Assembly (NCBI RefSeq): GCF_004011695.2
Contig: NC_082406.1
Coordinates: forward strand, 806,001-870,000
Length of the DNA: 64,000 nucleotides
Origin: Ascochyta rabiei
Lineage: Eukaryota > Ascomycota > Dothideomycetes > Pleosporales > Didymellaceae
Direction of reading: 5' to 3'
Of the stretch, positions 1-10,913 are shown one piece after another; the first letter of the stretch is position 1, and each line of letters starts with the position of its first letter. A program made the position numbers and the translations under genes. The notes under the pieces are model-generated. The model was not told the DNA's origin, did not search any database, and saw only the letters and a list, made by a program, of their open reading frames with translations.

Positions 1-6
1 ACACAA

Positions 7-1124
7 ATGGAGTCGCTACAGGCTTCCATCCCGTTGTTGCTAGAGGCACTTAACAAGGCAGAATTGTCCGGCGCCCCTAAACGAGAAATCGAAATCTGGC
101 AGCGGCAATTCAACCGGGCAGTAGAGACCCTGCAGCGGACGCACGTCGGACCCACGCCGGGTAGCCACCGCCCAGCGTTTGACGAGGCAGGCAAGATAAT
201 GCGAGTCCTCAACAACGTCCAACCTAAGCTAAAACTTGGGACGGATAACAAGCCTCCATCAACCTAGCAGGTGGACTAGTGGATTAAGGACATAGACACG
301 GCGTTCTAGTACGCTTAAGTAGTTAAAGACTCCGTGACCCGCACCTATTAGATTATGGGCACTATCCACTATAGTGTCCATTAAGAATTGATCCAACAAC
401 GTATCAACGAGGGATCAATCCAAACCTGGGCCAACCTCCGCGCAGAGGAGGAGCAGCTTGTACAAGACCCAGTCTTTACTTAGTACAAGAACTACAATAA
501 GTACTTCAACTATAAGTGGAAGGCCGACGATTCCGTCAACACCTTCCTAATAAAGTTAAACAAGCGGGAGTCTCTACTGCCCCGCAACTTTGCTAAGTTT
601 GACAACGGCACAGATAACTATAAGTTCAAGATAGCGTTTGTATGGAGCCTTACTCCCCACAAACTCCAACATAAGATCCAGCGCAATGGCAGCCTGGAAC
701 ACATCACTAAGTAGATAGAGTTTGAACGGGCCCTCCGTAACGCAGAGACCGCAACAGTCCCCTTAAACTCAAGCCTCCGGGCTGAAGGCAGCGGTCAAAA
801 CAAAAGACCTCACTCTTCTCCTAATAGGGGAGGATTTAAAAGGCACCACAGCCGGGCCTCGACCCCCTCCGGGAGCGACGCCGGAAAGCAGCCGGGAGAC
901 TCCCGGCCAGCAACCAATAACGCTAATTCGTTAGGCGGCAAGGGGTCCCATAGGGGCAATTACCACCAACAATCCAATAGGGGTGGTTATTATCAGCAAC
1001 GGGGCCATTAGAGAGGCCGCGGAGGTGGCAACTAACAGTCCAGTAGAAGCAACCAGGGAAATGGGAAGCCCTAGTCGCCAACCTTTCCCACCTACGACTG
1101 GGGCCAGAAACCAAAGGGAAGCAG
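7..1124 (+). pseudogene. Gag-like region of the chromovirus, broken by stops
   Basis: The frame starting with the ATG at 7 runs through Gag-like sequence to about 1124. It is cut by in-frame TAG and TAA codons (the first at 265-267, then 277-279 and several more). It has the Gln/Asn/Trp-rich character and the acidic and basic helices usual for fungal Ty3/gypsy Gag. The C-terminal part (about 780-1110) has no visible CCHC zinc knuckle. It is instead rich in Arg, Gly, Gln and Asn, with RGG-like pieces such as NRGGYYQQRGH and RGRGGG, which may replace the knuckle for RNA binding. Pol lies in a different frame (-1 relative to Gag), so either a programmed shift or a later indel separates them. The call rests on position and composition. 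Confidence 0.7.
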
Positions 1125-4100
1125 ACCCGCATAGCGGTCACTGTCTAGCTAATTAACTCTAAGGGCAACCCTAAAACTCTCCGGGCCCTGTACGACTCAG
1201 GCTCGGAACTAAACCTCATCGCCGCACAGGTAGCCATAGACCTAGGACTCAACCCGGCGGGGACTGACCAGCGACTGAACGCGGTGGTCCTAGACGATAC
1301 AAAGCTGTCGTTAATTAAGCAGTACCAGTTAACGATGGTCTGCCACAACAGCAAGGGAACACCCAAAACAGTTAGGCTAACCAAATTCTGGTCCACACCA
1401 TTCGTTGGGTACGACCTAGTATTAGGGTATCTATGGCTGGCCGAGGCAGACCCATGTATCCGTTTCTCCACAGGAACCTACAAGTGGTTCACTGACAACG
1501 TCGAGAGAGTCCAGCTGGTGACCGCCGAACAATTGTTCAGTGATCTGGAGCCAGGCGAGCAGCCATACCTGCTACAGCCCGAGAGTCTGGGCATGGGTGG
1601 TCCAGCAGACGTCCATCGGACGGACGCCGGACAGACGCCGGACGCGCCCCTCGCCGAATGGTCAAGGATTATGGCAGTGGGAATCGACGGCGGCCCCATC
1701 CCAGAAGATGACGCCCCAGATATGGAGGAGCTCAAGTATGTGCCAGAGCACCTCCATCACAAGTGGTTTGCCTTCAGCAAACGGCAGACGAGTGTGTTGG
1801 CACCACACCAGGAGTATAATCACTCTATAGATATCAAGGCTAGTGCCAAGGTTCCCAACCTCCCAATCTATAACCTGTCCCGCCGAGAGCTGGATATACT
1901 CCGGGAATACCTTAAGGCGGCACAGGAGAAGGGCTGGATCCGCCCAAGCAAGTCGCCGGCGGGAGCCCCCATCCTGTTCGTCCCCAAACCCGATGGTACT
2001 ATGAGACTGTGCGTCGATTACTGGGGATTGAACAAGATAACCATCAAGAACCGGTATCCTATCCTACTGGTGAGCGAAATAATGGATCAACTGTTAAAAG
2101 CGAAGGTCTTTACTAAGCTGGATCTACGTGACGCCTATCACAGGCTCCAGATCAAGGAGGGCGATAAGTAGAAGACCGCGTTCAAGACGCGATACGGTCA
2201 TTTCGAATACCTGGTCATGCCGTTCGGGCTGGCCAACGCACCAGCCACGTTCCAATCCTATATCCACCAAGCCCTGGGAGGCTTACTAGATAGGATCTGC
2301 GTGGTGTACCTGGACAACATCCTTATCTATTCCCAGAACGAGGAGGACCACGACAAGCACGTCGAGGAGGTCCTAGATCGTCTAGTTGAGTGGGGGATGT
2401 TCGCGAAGGCAAGCAAATGCGTCTTCTCCAGTAAATCAGTGGAGTTTCTAGGATTCGTTATCACCCCAGACAGTGTGGTAATGGACCCTGAGAGGGTCCG
2501 TACCATCACCGAATGGCCCAAACCATCCAGTTATAAGGATATTCAAGTGTTCTTAGGCTTTGCCAACTTTTATTAGCAATTTATATTCAACTATTTAGGA
2601 ATCGTCCGGCCGCTCATCGACCATATGACGGCCGCCCAGCGCCTAGAGGAGGACTGGGGGGTCCCCGGTCAAGAAGAGGGGGGGGCGAAACCGAAGAAGA
2701 GTTGGAAGGGACCAACAAAATAGTATAAACTATGGCACTGGCCAGAGGAAGCTTGCACGGCGTTCCTTACAATTAGGGAGAAGTTTACAGGGGCCCCAGT
2801 GCTTCAGCACTTTGACCCGAACAAGCCTATCATCGTCCTTACCAACGCGTCAGATTTCGCCATAGCAGCCATCCTGTTGCAACCCCAAACGTCCGACCTG
2901 GCCACAGAGCTTTACTGGAAGCCTGTGGCGTATTGGAGCTGGAAGTTCACGGGCCTATCCATCAGATGGCACACCCACGATAAAGAACTGTCCGCGATCG
3001 TCGAAGCCTTTAGGCAATGGAGACACTATCTCGAACACGCCCCGGCGACGATCAGAGTACTCTCAGATCACAACAACCTGAGGTACTTCATAACAATGAA
3101 GGAGCTCTCTCCTAAACAAGCCCAATGGGCGGAGGAGCTGGCAAGATTCGACTTTGAAGTCGAATACAAGCCGGGACCTGAAAACGCGGCGGACGGCCCA
3201 TTGAGGCGTCCAGATTACGCACAAGGTCTCAAGGTTAGAGAACAGCAGGCCCTGCGGGACGCCATGCTACCCACCTTACAACAGAAGCTTCGGATCTAGA
3301 CAATTCGCGAGTCTAGGGCTCAACACGATGCACAGGCAACATCTGGGCTTGACGTGCCCGTGGCAGACCCAGCAGGGGTCCGGCAACCACCCGAAGTCGT
3401 CCCTGAGGAATTCCACCGGCATCAGGTCGGCCATAGAGATTCGTCTCCCACGGATCCCGATCCTCCATCCATTGACCAAAGTCAGGATCGGCCCGTTACC
3501 GAAGCCAGGGGACCGAACTTTAACGTCGCAGAAGCTCTCCTTTGTAGCCTAGACGGCAGAGTCAGTGCCCCTACAAACCTTGCGAACGAAGCCGCGCAAG
3601 AAGATTCCGCTTTTGCCCTGGATACACCAGCAATCCTAGCGGATTTCGTTAAGCAGGTCCAGCAACGGGACGTACTATACCCCGGAAAGCTGTCGCTGAC
3701 GACCGGGACGGATGGCGGAGCGAAGAAGGCACAACACCACTGGGAGGTTGACCCCAGTGGGACCTTACGCAGGAGTGGGAAAGTTTAGATTCCCGATGAT
3801 ATCACTCTGCGCCACACTATCCTATCAAGGAATCACGATGACCCTATGGGAGGTCACTACAGCGTAGATAAGACCGCTGAAGTACTTAAGAAGAAGTACC
3901 ATTGGCTAGGGCTGATAAAGGACGTACATCACTACATCCGAAGGTGTCCTGCGTGCCAACTCCACAAAATCAGGAGGCACAAGCCGTGGGGCTTACTCAC
4001 ACCACTTCCAGTCCCTAATACTGCCTGGCGGCACTTCTCCCTTGACTTTGTAACAGACCTACTGAAGTCAATAGACGCCAAGGGGAACGAGTACGACGCT

Positions 4101-5138
4101 ATACTGGTCCTTATAGACCAGTTTAGTAAGTACGTCCAGTACCTACCCTGTACCAAGACAATCACTGCCCAGCGCCTGGCCGAACTGTTGATGGAACAGA
4201 GCTTCTTAAAGCAAGGACTACCAGATACGCTGCTGTTAGATCAAGGTTCAGTGTTCACCAGCCAATTTTGGTCTGATATTTGCTACTACCTGACGATTGA
4301 CCACCGGCTTAGTACGGCGTTCCATCCCCAGACGGACGGGCAAACAGAGCGTCAGAATCAGGAGTTAGAGACGTACTTACGCATATACATGAACTACCAA
4401 CAGGATAACTAGGTAGACCTCCTGCCATATGCTGAGTACGCCTACAACTCCAAAGCTCACTCCGCACATGGAGAATCTCCCATCAAGGTCGCCTTTGGCA
4501 CTGACCCTAAGGGATTTGACGGGATGCCTGATGAGCACTGGCTCTAAAAGCCCCCAGCTGTCTGGGACAAAGACGGAACCACGCCGGAGCTGCGTAGGCA
4601 GGTCGCCGGACGCTTAGAGCGCTGGCACAACATGTAGAGAACAGCAAAAGAGGCCTTAGAGTACACATAAAAGGGCAACGCCCAGTGGTACAATACGAAG
4701 AGGTCAGAACAACACTTCGCTGAGGGGGACTCAGTCCTCCTGCGGGCCAAGAACCTGATAACGAGCCGTCCTTTAAAGAAGTTTGACGCTCGCTACCTTG
4801 GACCATTCGTGGTACTCAGGAAGATAGGAAAGCTGGCGTACAGGCTGAAGCTCCCCCCATCGATAGACAGAGTGCACCCGGTGTTCAATGTATCATTACT
4901 TAAGCGCTGGAGGGAACCCCTAGAGAACAGCAGGTTTTAGCCAGGTCCTATCAGTATACCAGAAGACATTCTGCCTGGCGACAGGTATAAGGTCGAAGGT
5001 ATACTGTCACACCGAGACACTGTAGCCCAAGGAAGGAAGTACAGAGTCAAGTGGCTAGGTTGGCCCAACGAAGAGGCAACCTAGGAACCACTTGACCATC
5101 TCGACCACTGCGATGAGATCCTTCAGGATTATCACTAA
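1125..5138 (+). pseudogene. Pol polyprotein of the chromovirus (PR-RT-RNaseH-IN-chromodomain), inactivated
   Basis: Protease: a DSG active-site triad in YDSGSELNL at about 1189-1215. RT: from about 1850, with motifs LDLRDAYH, VMPFGLANAP and YLDNILIY at 2308-2331. The second Asp of the usual YxDD is Asn here. RNase H: 2799-3250, with TNAS in place of the family's catalytic TDAS. Integrase: a His-His-Cys-Cys finger at about 3834-3965 (CPAC), then a DDE core with Asp in LDFVTDL, Asp in LLLDQGS and Glu in TDGQTERQNQE, to about 4400. Chromodomain: about 4990-5095 (YKVEGIL, then YRVKWLGW). In-frame stops include 2169, 2574, 3297, 3786, 4410 and 4938. With two catalytic residues changed as well, no activity is expected. 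Confidence 0.88.
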
Positions 5139-5499
5139 AGCGTTCGCGCAGGTGATCCATCGGCGGGTGACCGGGCAGTGCCCAGGGAACCAACGCTACC
5201 AAAGCGTAAGAGAGGACGTCCTAAGAAGTCCGCCTCCTAAAAAGGATATCCTTCTAACCCAGCCAAGAAGTAAGGATGGACGCTCCCAGAATAAGTGTAG
5301 CTGGTGGCTGAAGGAGGCCCGGCGTCTATCCGATACATCACTGGCAAGAATAGCACGTTCAAGTTAGAAGAGAAGATCAATTGCAAGGTTCATCAAAAGT
5401 CACTATAGAAGTGGAGAGTCTTCACGACTACTACCACACTAGGCAGAAGGACCGCCACAACCCGCACTCGGGCTCATTTCGAAGGAGGGGCTACGGCGT

Positions 5500-5830
5500 C
5501 GACGGCCACCCGGAGTAAGCTTCGTGGGCGACGCAGATATCCTCTCGAAGGCGGCAGTGGGAGCCTGGGCGGACGACGGCAGGTCAGTACCATAGTAGTA
5601 CCAGCGCTTCTCCGCCTCGTTCGCACGACCCGTCTTCTGGAAGTGCTCTTCAAGCACGGCATCGATGACCACGTTGTTAGGCAGCTTCGCGCCAACCGTA
5701 CCGACCGCAGCCTACTCATGTCAGCCTCAAGAAAAGAGGGGAGGAAAACAACGACCCGACCTCTGACCGCTCTCTCACCTGGGCGCAATTCACGCGCAAA
5801 CAAACAAAAGTTTGCCTGCACCTAGGCAAC
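5500..5830 (-). pseudogene. Antisense, intron-bearing gene fragment inside the retroelement's 3' region
   Basis: Read on the minus strand, about 65 codons (5711 down to about 5515) give a protein-like stretch containing LPNNVVIDAVLEEHF and KRWYYYGTDLP. It is preceded by a textbook intron at 5778-5712: donor GTGAGA, branch GCTGAC, acceptor GTAG. Upstream of the intron the frame stays open to about 5830. I do not recognise the family. It lies between the chromodomain and the probable 3' LTR, antisense to the element. It could be a captured host-gene fragment, an antisense ORF of the element, or an older gene remnant that the element inserted beside. Confidence 0.35.
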
Positions 5831-6265
5831 ACTTCCACCGACAATTGGATATTGTCCAATAATCTCACCCGAGATTCACGTTGCAAACACAAACACGCTG
5901 GAGCCGGACCACGCTGCGCGAGAGTTCAGGCAAGGCGTCAGGCATGGCAAGGCTGACAGCTCACTGTCACAGGCCGGCATGCGGAGGAGATCCCCCGTGA
6001 ATGAGCGAATCCCGCAGACCAGTTCGCGCAGGAACAGGCTGCAGGAGCCGCTGGCGATCCTCTCGCGGACGTCACCGGTTGGGGACTCACTCACTCACCA
6101 CTCAGGCCCCAGGGATTTCGATCCCTGGCACAAGGCACCCGACCACCTAGGGGGTCGCGGAGAGTATAAACAAAAACGTCCACACGCAGGGCAGACCCCG
6201 GCCCAGTGCCGGTCGCCACTCGCGAGACGCAGGGAGCGGATAGCCCCTACACGTCTAACAAACGA

Positions 6266-6455
6266 CAGTCACGCTCCCCACAGGTTTCAGAGCCAAGGGA
6301 CGCTTTGGCGTTGACCTTTGTAACGTCCAACAGTCACGCTCCCCACGGGTTTCAGAGCCAAGGAACGCTTCGGCGTTGACCTTCGTGACGTCTAACAGTC
6401 ACGCTCCCCACAGGTTGAGCCAAAGGCCGCTTCGGCGATTAACCTTTGTGACGTC
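6266..6455. repeat. Three tandem copies of a 65-bp unit
   Basis: Units start at 6266, 6331 and 6396, each with CAGTCACGCTCCCCAC near the start and ending around GACCTTNGTNACGTC. The period is exactly 65 bp and the third copy is slightly shortened. They lie in the non-coding 3' region of the chromovirus. Confidence 0.85.
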
Positions 6456-6532
6456 GGGTTCGAGCCACTACTCACCCATCAAGCCATAGAGCTGACAATT
6501 GCGGACTTGACCTAGGTTAAGACTCCAGCAAA

Positions 6533-6740
6533 CAAGGAAGCGTTGCAACAACGGCGTAGCTAGCGTCTATAGGATTGCTCTTAACAGCTACCCAGCCTCA
6601 CTTAATGCAGGAAAACCTGGTCGCCCGGCAACACAGCGGTGCCGCCCTGGTAGGGCACCGAGGAAGCGTCGTAACGACGGTGTAGCTGGCATCTGTAGGA
6701 TTGCTCTTGAAACAGCTACCCGGCCTCACTTGATGCTAGA
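6533..6740. repeat. Imperfect direct repeat pair (about 78 bp, offset 126 bp)
   Basis: Two related blocks begin near 6533 and 6659. Both share GGAAGCGT, GTAGCT, TAGGATTGCTCTT, CAGCTACC and GGCCTCACTT-like pieces in the same order. They follow the 65-bp tandem array in the 3' region of the retroelement. Function unknown. Confidence 0.7.
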
Positions 6741-6860
6741 TAGTCACCCCAGGCCACACCACATTTCTCCTGCCTAAGTTTTTCCCTCCACAGGAGGTTT
6801 TTCTAGAGCTTAATAATGGCGCTGGGGATTCCCCAAAACGGTTCGGGACGAACCTTCAGA

Positions 6861-7056
6861 AGGGGGGGGGCTATTGTCACGGGTGTTCTCCCTACAACAG
6901 GGGATACCTCAGACAGACCCTGGGCCAAGCCCAGAGACCCACCGACCAGTATATAATATCCACACACCTGAAGACTCATCCATTAAGGATTCGTCTTATC
7001 TCTCAATATCACCTATTATTTCATCCCATATCGCTCTGCTCTATTGCCTGCCTACA
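6861..7056 (+). repeat. Probable polypurine tract and 3' LTR
   Basis: An AG-rich run ending in nine G (6861-6870) precedes TGTCACGGG at 6875. TG is the usual LTR start, and a polypurine tract is expected just upstream. A TATA-like ATATAATA lies at about 6950-6958. A plausible CA end is at 7056, giving about 180 bp. The 5' LTR is outside the window, so the end cannot be confirmed by pairing. Confidence 0.45.
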
Positions 7057-7540
7057 GTGCCCTTACATCTATATTGTATATATAGCAAGGCTTAATAGAG
7101 TATTTAGCAATCTTAAGCTGTAGCAGGTTAAAATAGAGCTTGTATTTATTGTAGGAATTAGCGTTATAACGCTGGCAATCTATCCTAGTTAAGTAATGCA
7201 AGATAAGATAGATAGAGTACTTATTAATAAAACGCGTAACCCAGCTTTTAGAGACTAGTTTTTAGGCTAGTAGTAACGCAAAATTCTGTACTATCTCTTA
7301 TGTAGGAGGTAAGTAACAGCTAGTAAGCAATTCTATATACTTTACTAGCTCTATCTCTTATTATGGGTTAAGTTGTTGTTGTTTAATAATCTTAGTTGCG
7401 TGTGATGCCTAAAGGCCTTAGTGTCTCTAAGCCAACGTTAATCTATTAACACTAAACCTGGCTGTAACTTTGTTATACGAAAAATCCTCTCCTAGTTTTA
7501 AGGATTTAATTGCTTCTATTGCTGATTGAATTAGATCTAT
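7057..7540. repeat. AT-rich tract, likely a RIP-degraded repeat relic
   Basis: This stretch is markedly TA-rich and poor in CA/TG compared with the flanking genes. It is dense with TAG, TTA and TATA words and has no open frame of note. It abuts the retroelement's 3' end and is probably the remains of another repeat. No family can be named. Confidence 0.5.
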
Positions 7541-7555
7541 ATTGGTTGTGTTGTG

Positions 7556-7666
7556 ACGCGTCAAAGATTGGTGTATTTGGTGTTGGTGGGGCGTCACGCG
7601 AATCCGGGCATCACGCGCACGGACACGGTAAGACCAGCGCGATTTCGCGCTCCTGACGCGACGCGT
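7556..7666. promoter_or_regulatory. Two MCB (ACGCGT) boxes upstream of MSH2
   Basis: Perfect palindromes ACGCGT lie at 7556-7561 and 7661-7666, about 226 and 121 bp before the MSH2 start codon, inside a locally CpG-rich island. ACGCGT is the MluI cell-cycle box bound by the MBF complex (Mbp1-Swi6) in yeasts, which drives DNA replication and repair genes at G1/S. The motif and position are seen; its use here is inference. Confidence 0.5.
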
Positions 7667-7781
7667 CGACCGAACTAGTGTCGAGTGATAGCCAGCCACG
7701 GCAACATAGTCTCCACAAACACACCTTCACACCTCTTTGACGTGGTTCTGTACCTCTGTTACCAAAGAAGATAGCATCATC

Positions 7782-10601
7782 ATGGCGTCCAGACCGGAGA
7801 TGCGAGAAGACGATGAGTCTGGCTTTTGCAAGTTCTTCCGCAACCTCCCGTTGAAAAACGACGATACCGTCCGGATATTCGACCGAGGCAATTACTACAG
7901 TGCCCATGGCGAAGATGCAAAATTTATCGCAAACAATGTAGGTTCGAATGATTCCCTATCCCAGTATCTGCATTGACACAAACTACAGGTCTACCGGACG
8001 ACAGCCGTACTGCGCAAGCTGGGCCGAGAGCCGGGCCTCGAATCTGTCACCATGACCACGATGGTCTTCCGAAACTTTCTCCGAGATGCACTCTTCCGCC
8101 TGAGCAAACGTATAGAAATCTGGCAGTCGACAGGGAAGCGAATGGACTGGAAGGTGGTGAAGCAGGCTTCACCTGGTAACCTGCAGGACCTGGAGGACGA
8201 ACTTGGTGGGCATATTGAGAATTCGCCAATCATACTGGCTGTCAAGATAAGTGCCAAAGCTTCAGAAGCACGTAACGTCGGTGTCTGCTTCGCCGATGCA
8301 AGCGTGCGGGAGCTCGGTGTGACGGAATTTCTCGACAACGACCTATATTCGAACTTCGAGTCGCTTCTGATTCAACTTGGCGTGAAAGAGTGCCTAATCC
8401 AGGCAGACGGAAACAAGAAAGACGTTGAGTTGAACAAGCTTCGGACAATCGCAGACAATTGTGGGTGCGCTGTTGCAGAGCGAGGAGCCGCCGACTTTGG
8501 TACCAAAGATACCGAGCAGGATCTCCCGCGTTTGTTGAAAGATGAAGGCGCGGCTGGCACACTGCCGCAAACCGATCTCAAACTAGCAATGGGTTCGGCA
8601 GCTTGTCTGATCAGGTACCTGGGCGTTATGTCCGATACATCCAACTTCGGCCAGTATCAGCTGTATCAGCACGACCTCACACAATACATGAAGCTTGATG
8701 CAGCAGCTTTGAAGGCGCTGAACCTGATGCCAGGACCCAGGGACGGAGCAAAGAATATGAGCTTGTATGGCTTACTCAACCATTGCAAGACACCCACTGG
8801 TAGCCGACTGCTTTCTCAGTGGTTGAAGCAACCTCTCATGAACCTTGCTGAGATTGAGAGGCGGCAACAGCTCGTTGAGGCATTTGTCAATGATACCGAG
8901 CTACGGCAGACTATGCAGGAAGAACATCTGCGATCCATACCTGATCTGTACAGGCTCGCAAAGAAGTTTCAACGCAAGGCTGCGAATCTCGAGGATGTTG
9001 TCCGCGCGTATCAGGTTATCATTCGTCTACCTGGGTTCCTGGAATCGCTTGATGCTGTCATGGACGAGCAGTACAAGGATCCTCTGGACGCGGAATACAC
9101 CTCGAAATTGCGACAATACTCGGCAGCTTTCTTAGGCCTACAGGACATGGTTGAGACGACAGTGGATCTTGATGCACTGGACAACCACGAGTTCATCATC
9201 AAGCCCGAGTTTGACGAAGCATTGCGCACGATTCGTAAGCGCCTTGATAGACTCAAGCGCGAGATGGAGTCGGACCACATGAAGGCCGGAGATGATCTGA
9301 ACCAAGACACAGAGAAGAAGCTGTTCCTCGAGAATCACAAAGTTCATGGGTGGTGCTTCAGGTTGACCAGGAATGAAGCAGGTTGCATACGACAGAAGAA
9401 ACAATACCAGGAAATCTCGACACAGAAGAACGGCGTCTACTTCACAACACCATCCCTGCTGGAGAAGCGCCGAGAATTCGATCAGTTGTCGGAGAACTAC
9501 AACCGAACACAATCAGGGCTTGTCAACGAGGTCGTTGCCGTAGCTTCGTCGTACGTCCCAGTCGTTGAGAAGCTGGCTGCTGTGCTCGCACATCTTGATG
9601 TGATTGTTGCCTTTGCACACGTGTCAGTGCATGCACCTACATCGTACACGCGACCGACAATGCATCCGCGTGGGACTGGCAACACCATTTTAAAGGAAGC
9701 TCGACACCCCTGCCTCGAGATGCAAGACGACGTATCTTTCATTACGAACGATGTCAGCTTGGTACGCAACGAGAGCGAGTTTCTCATCATAACAGGGCCA
9801 AATATGGGTGGCAAATCGACATACATTCGACAGATCGGTGTTATTGCCCTCATGGCACAGATTGGGTGCTTTGTCTCAGCCTCAGAAGCAGAGCTTACCA
9901 TCTTCGACTGCATACTTGCGAGAGTAGGCGCAAGTGATAGTCAGATCAAAGGTGTCTCCACCTTCATGGCGGAGATGCTGGAGACTGCGAACATTCTCAA
10001 ATCGGCCACAAAAGAGTCGCTCATCATCATCGACGAGCTGGGTCGCGGCACAAGCACATATGACGGGTTTGGTCTTGCATGGGCCATATCCGAGTACATC
10101 GTGAAGGAGATTGGCGCTTTTGCGCTCTTCGCGACACACTTCCACGAGCTCACTGCTCTTGTGGATACCTACCCTCAGGTTCAGAACCTGCATGTCGTAG
10201 CACACATATCAGAAGGTACTGCAGAGACGGAAGGCGGAGTGCAGAAGAAGCGTGAAGTCACCCTGCTCTATAAAGTCGAGCAAGGTTTCTCAGACCAGTC
10301 GTTTGGGATTCACGTGGCCGAGCTAGTTCGCTTTCCACAGAAGGTCATCAGCATGGCCAAGCGAAAGGCAGACGAGCTTGAAGACTTCGCAGGGAAGCAC
10401 GAAGAGGGTTTCGTTCAGGCAAGCAGGGAGGAGGTTGAGGAGGGAAGCAAGATGCTCAAGGAGATGCTGGCCAAGTGGAAACAGGAAGTGGAAAGCCAGG
10501 GCCTAACCAAAAAGCAGCAGGTCGAGCGAATGCGCGAGCTCGTCAGGGAGAACCAGGCGCTGCAGGGTAATGGGTTCTTCAAGGGCATACAAGCATTGTA
10601 A
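7782..10601 (+). CDS. MSH2: DNA mismatch repair protein MSH2 (MutS homologue)
   Basis: Two exons, 7782-7937 and 7989-10601, join across a 51-nt intron to give about 922 aa, the normal size for fungal MSH2. MSH2 pairs with MSH6 or MSH3 in the nucleus to recognise mismatches and insertion loops. Seen: the N-terminal mismatch-binding region (GFCKFFRNLP, DTVRIFDRGNYY), connector and lever domains, then the ATPase with Walker A GPNMGGKST at about residue 654, Walker B IIIDELGRGTSTYDG at about 729, and the ATHFHELT motif. The C-terminal helix-turn-helix dimerisation region is present. The start at 7782 is chosen because exon 1 supplies the conserved N terminus and splices in phase into VYRTTAVLR. 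The second exon is open throughout. MCB boxes upstream suggest G1/S control. Confidence 0.97.
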
Positions 10602-10913
10602 GGTGCATGTGCCAGTCTATTCAGCACGGCGTTTGGGATGCATGGTAAAACGGCAAAGGATCGTACACCATCGGGGCCATTTTTGTGGCAAACAGCATAG
10701 CGACATACCAACAATGCAGTCAAAATCGCATGAGCTTTTTCCCATTGATCGATGCTCGGAGTGGGCCAAGCAGCCAATGACGCGCTGTGGCACAGCCGCC
10801 AACCCCGCCATGTTTCCCGCATCCCACCTCCGTAGGCTGTCTGCAAGCACCACGCCAACGTCGACTGCTGATCGTACCCTGCCTTGCCGTTCTTGTTTCA
10901 AAAAACCGCAAAG

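Larger units (their letters stand above)
1..7056 (+). mobile_element. Ty3/gypsy chromovirus LTR retrotransposon, RIP-damaged, 5' end outside the window
   Basis: The order Gag, aspartic protease, reverse transcriptase, RNase H, integrase, chromodomain is that of a Ty3/gypsy chromovirus. The window opens inside Gag, so the 5' LTR and primer-binding site are not visible. From about 1125 to 5138 the pol frame stays constant over 4 kb and is broken only by nonsense codons, mostly TAG, at positions where the family has Gln or Trp. That pattern is what C-to-T change at CA (or its complement TG) produces and fits RIP. The element is long dead. The 3' boundary is inferred from a G-run resembling a polypurine tract at 6861-6870 followed by a TGTCAC start at about 6875. 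Confidence 0.9.

Noticed and set aside
6105..6145. tRNA-like T-arm hairpin (CCAGGGATTTCGATCCCTGG)
   Set aside because: Loop size and stem do not fit a T arm, and no acceptor, D or anticodon arm can be found around it. It is treated as an ordinary hairpin in the retroelement's 3' region.
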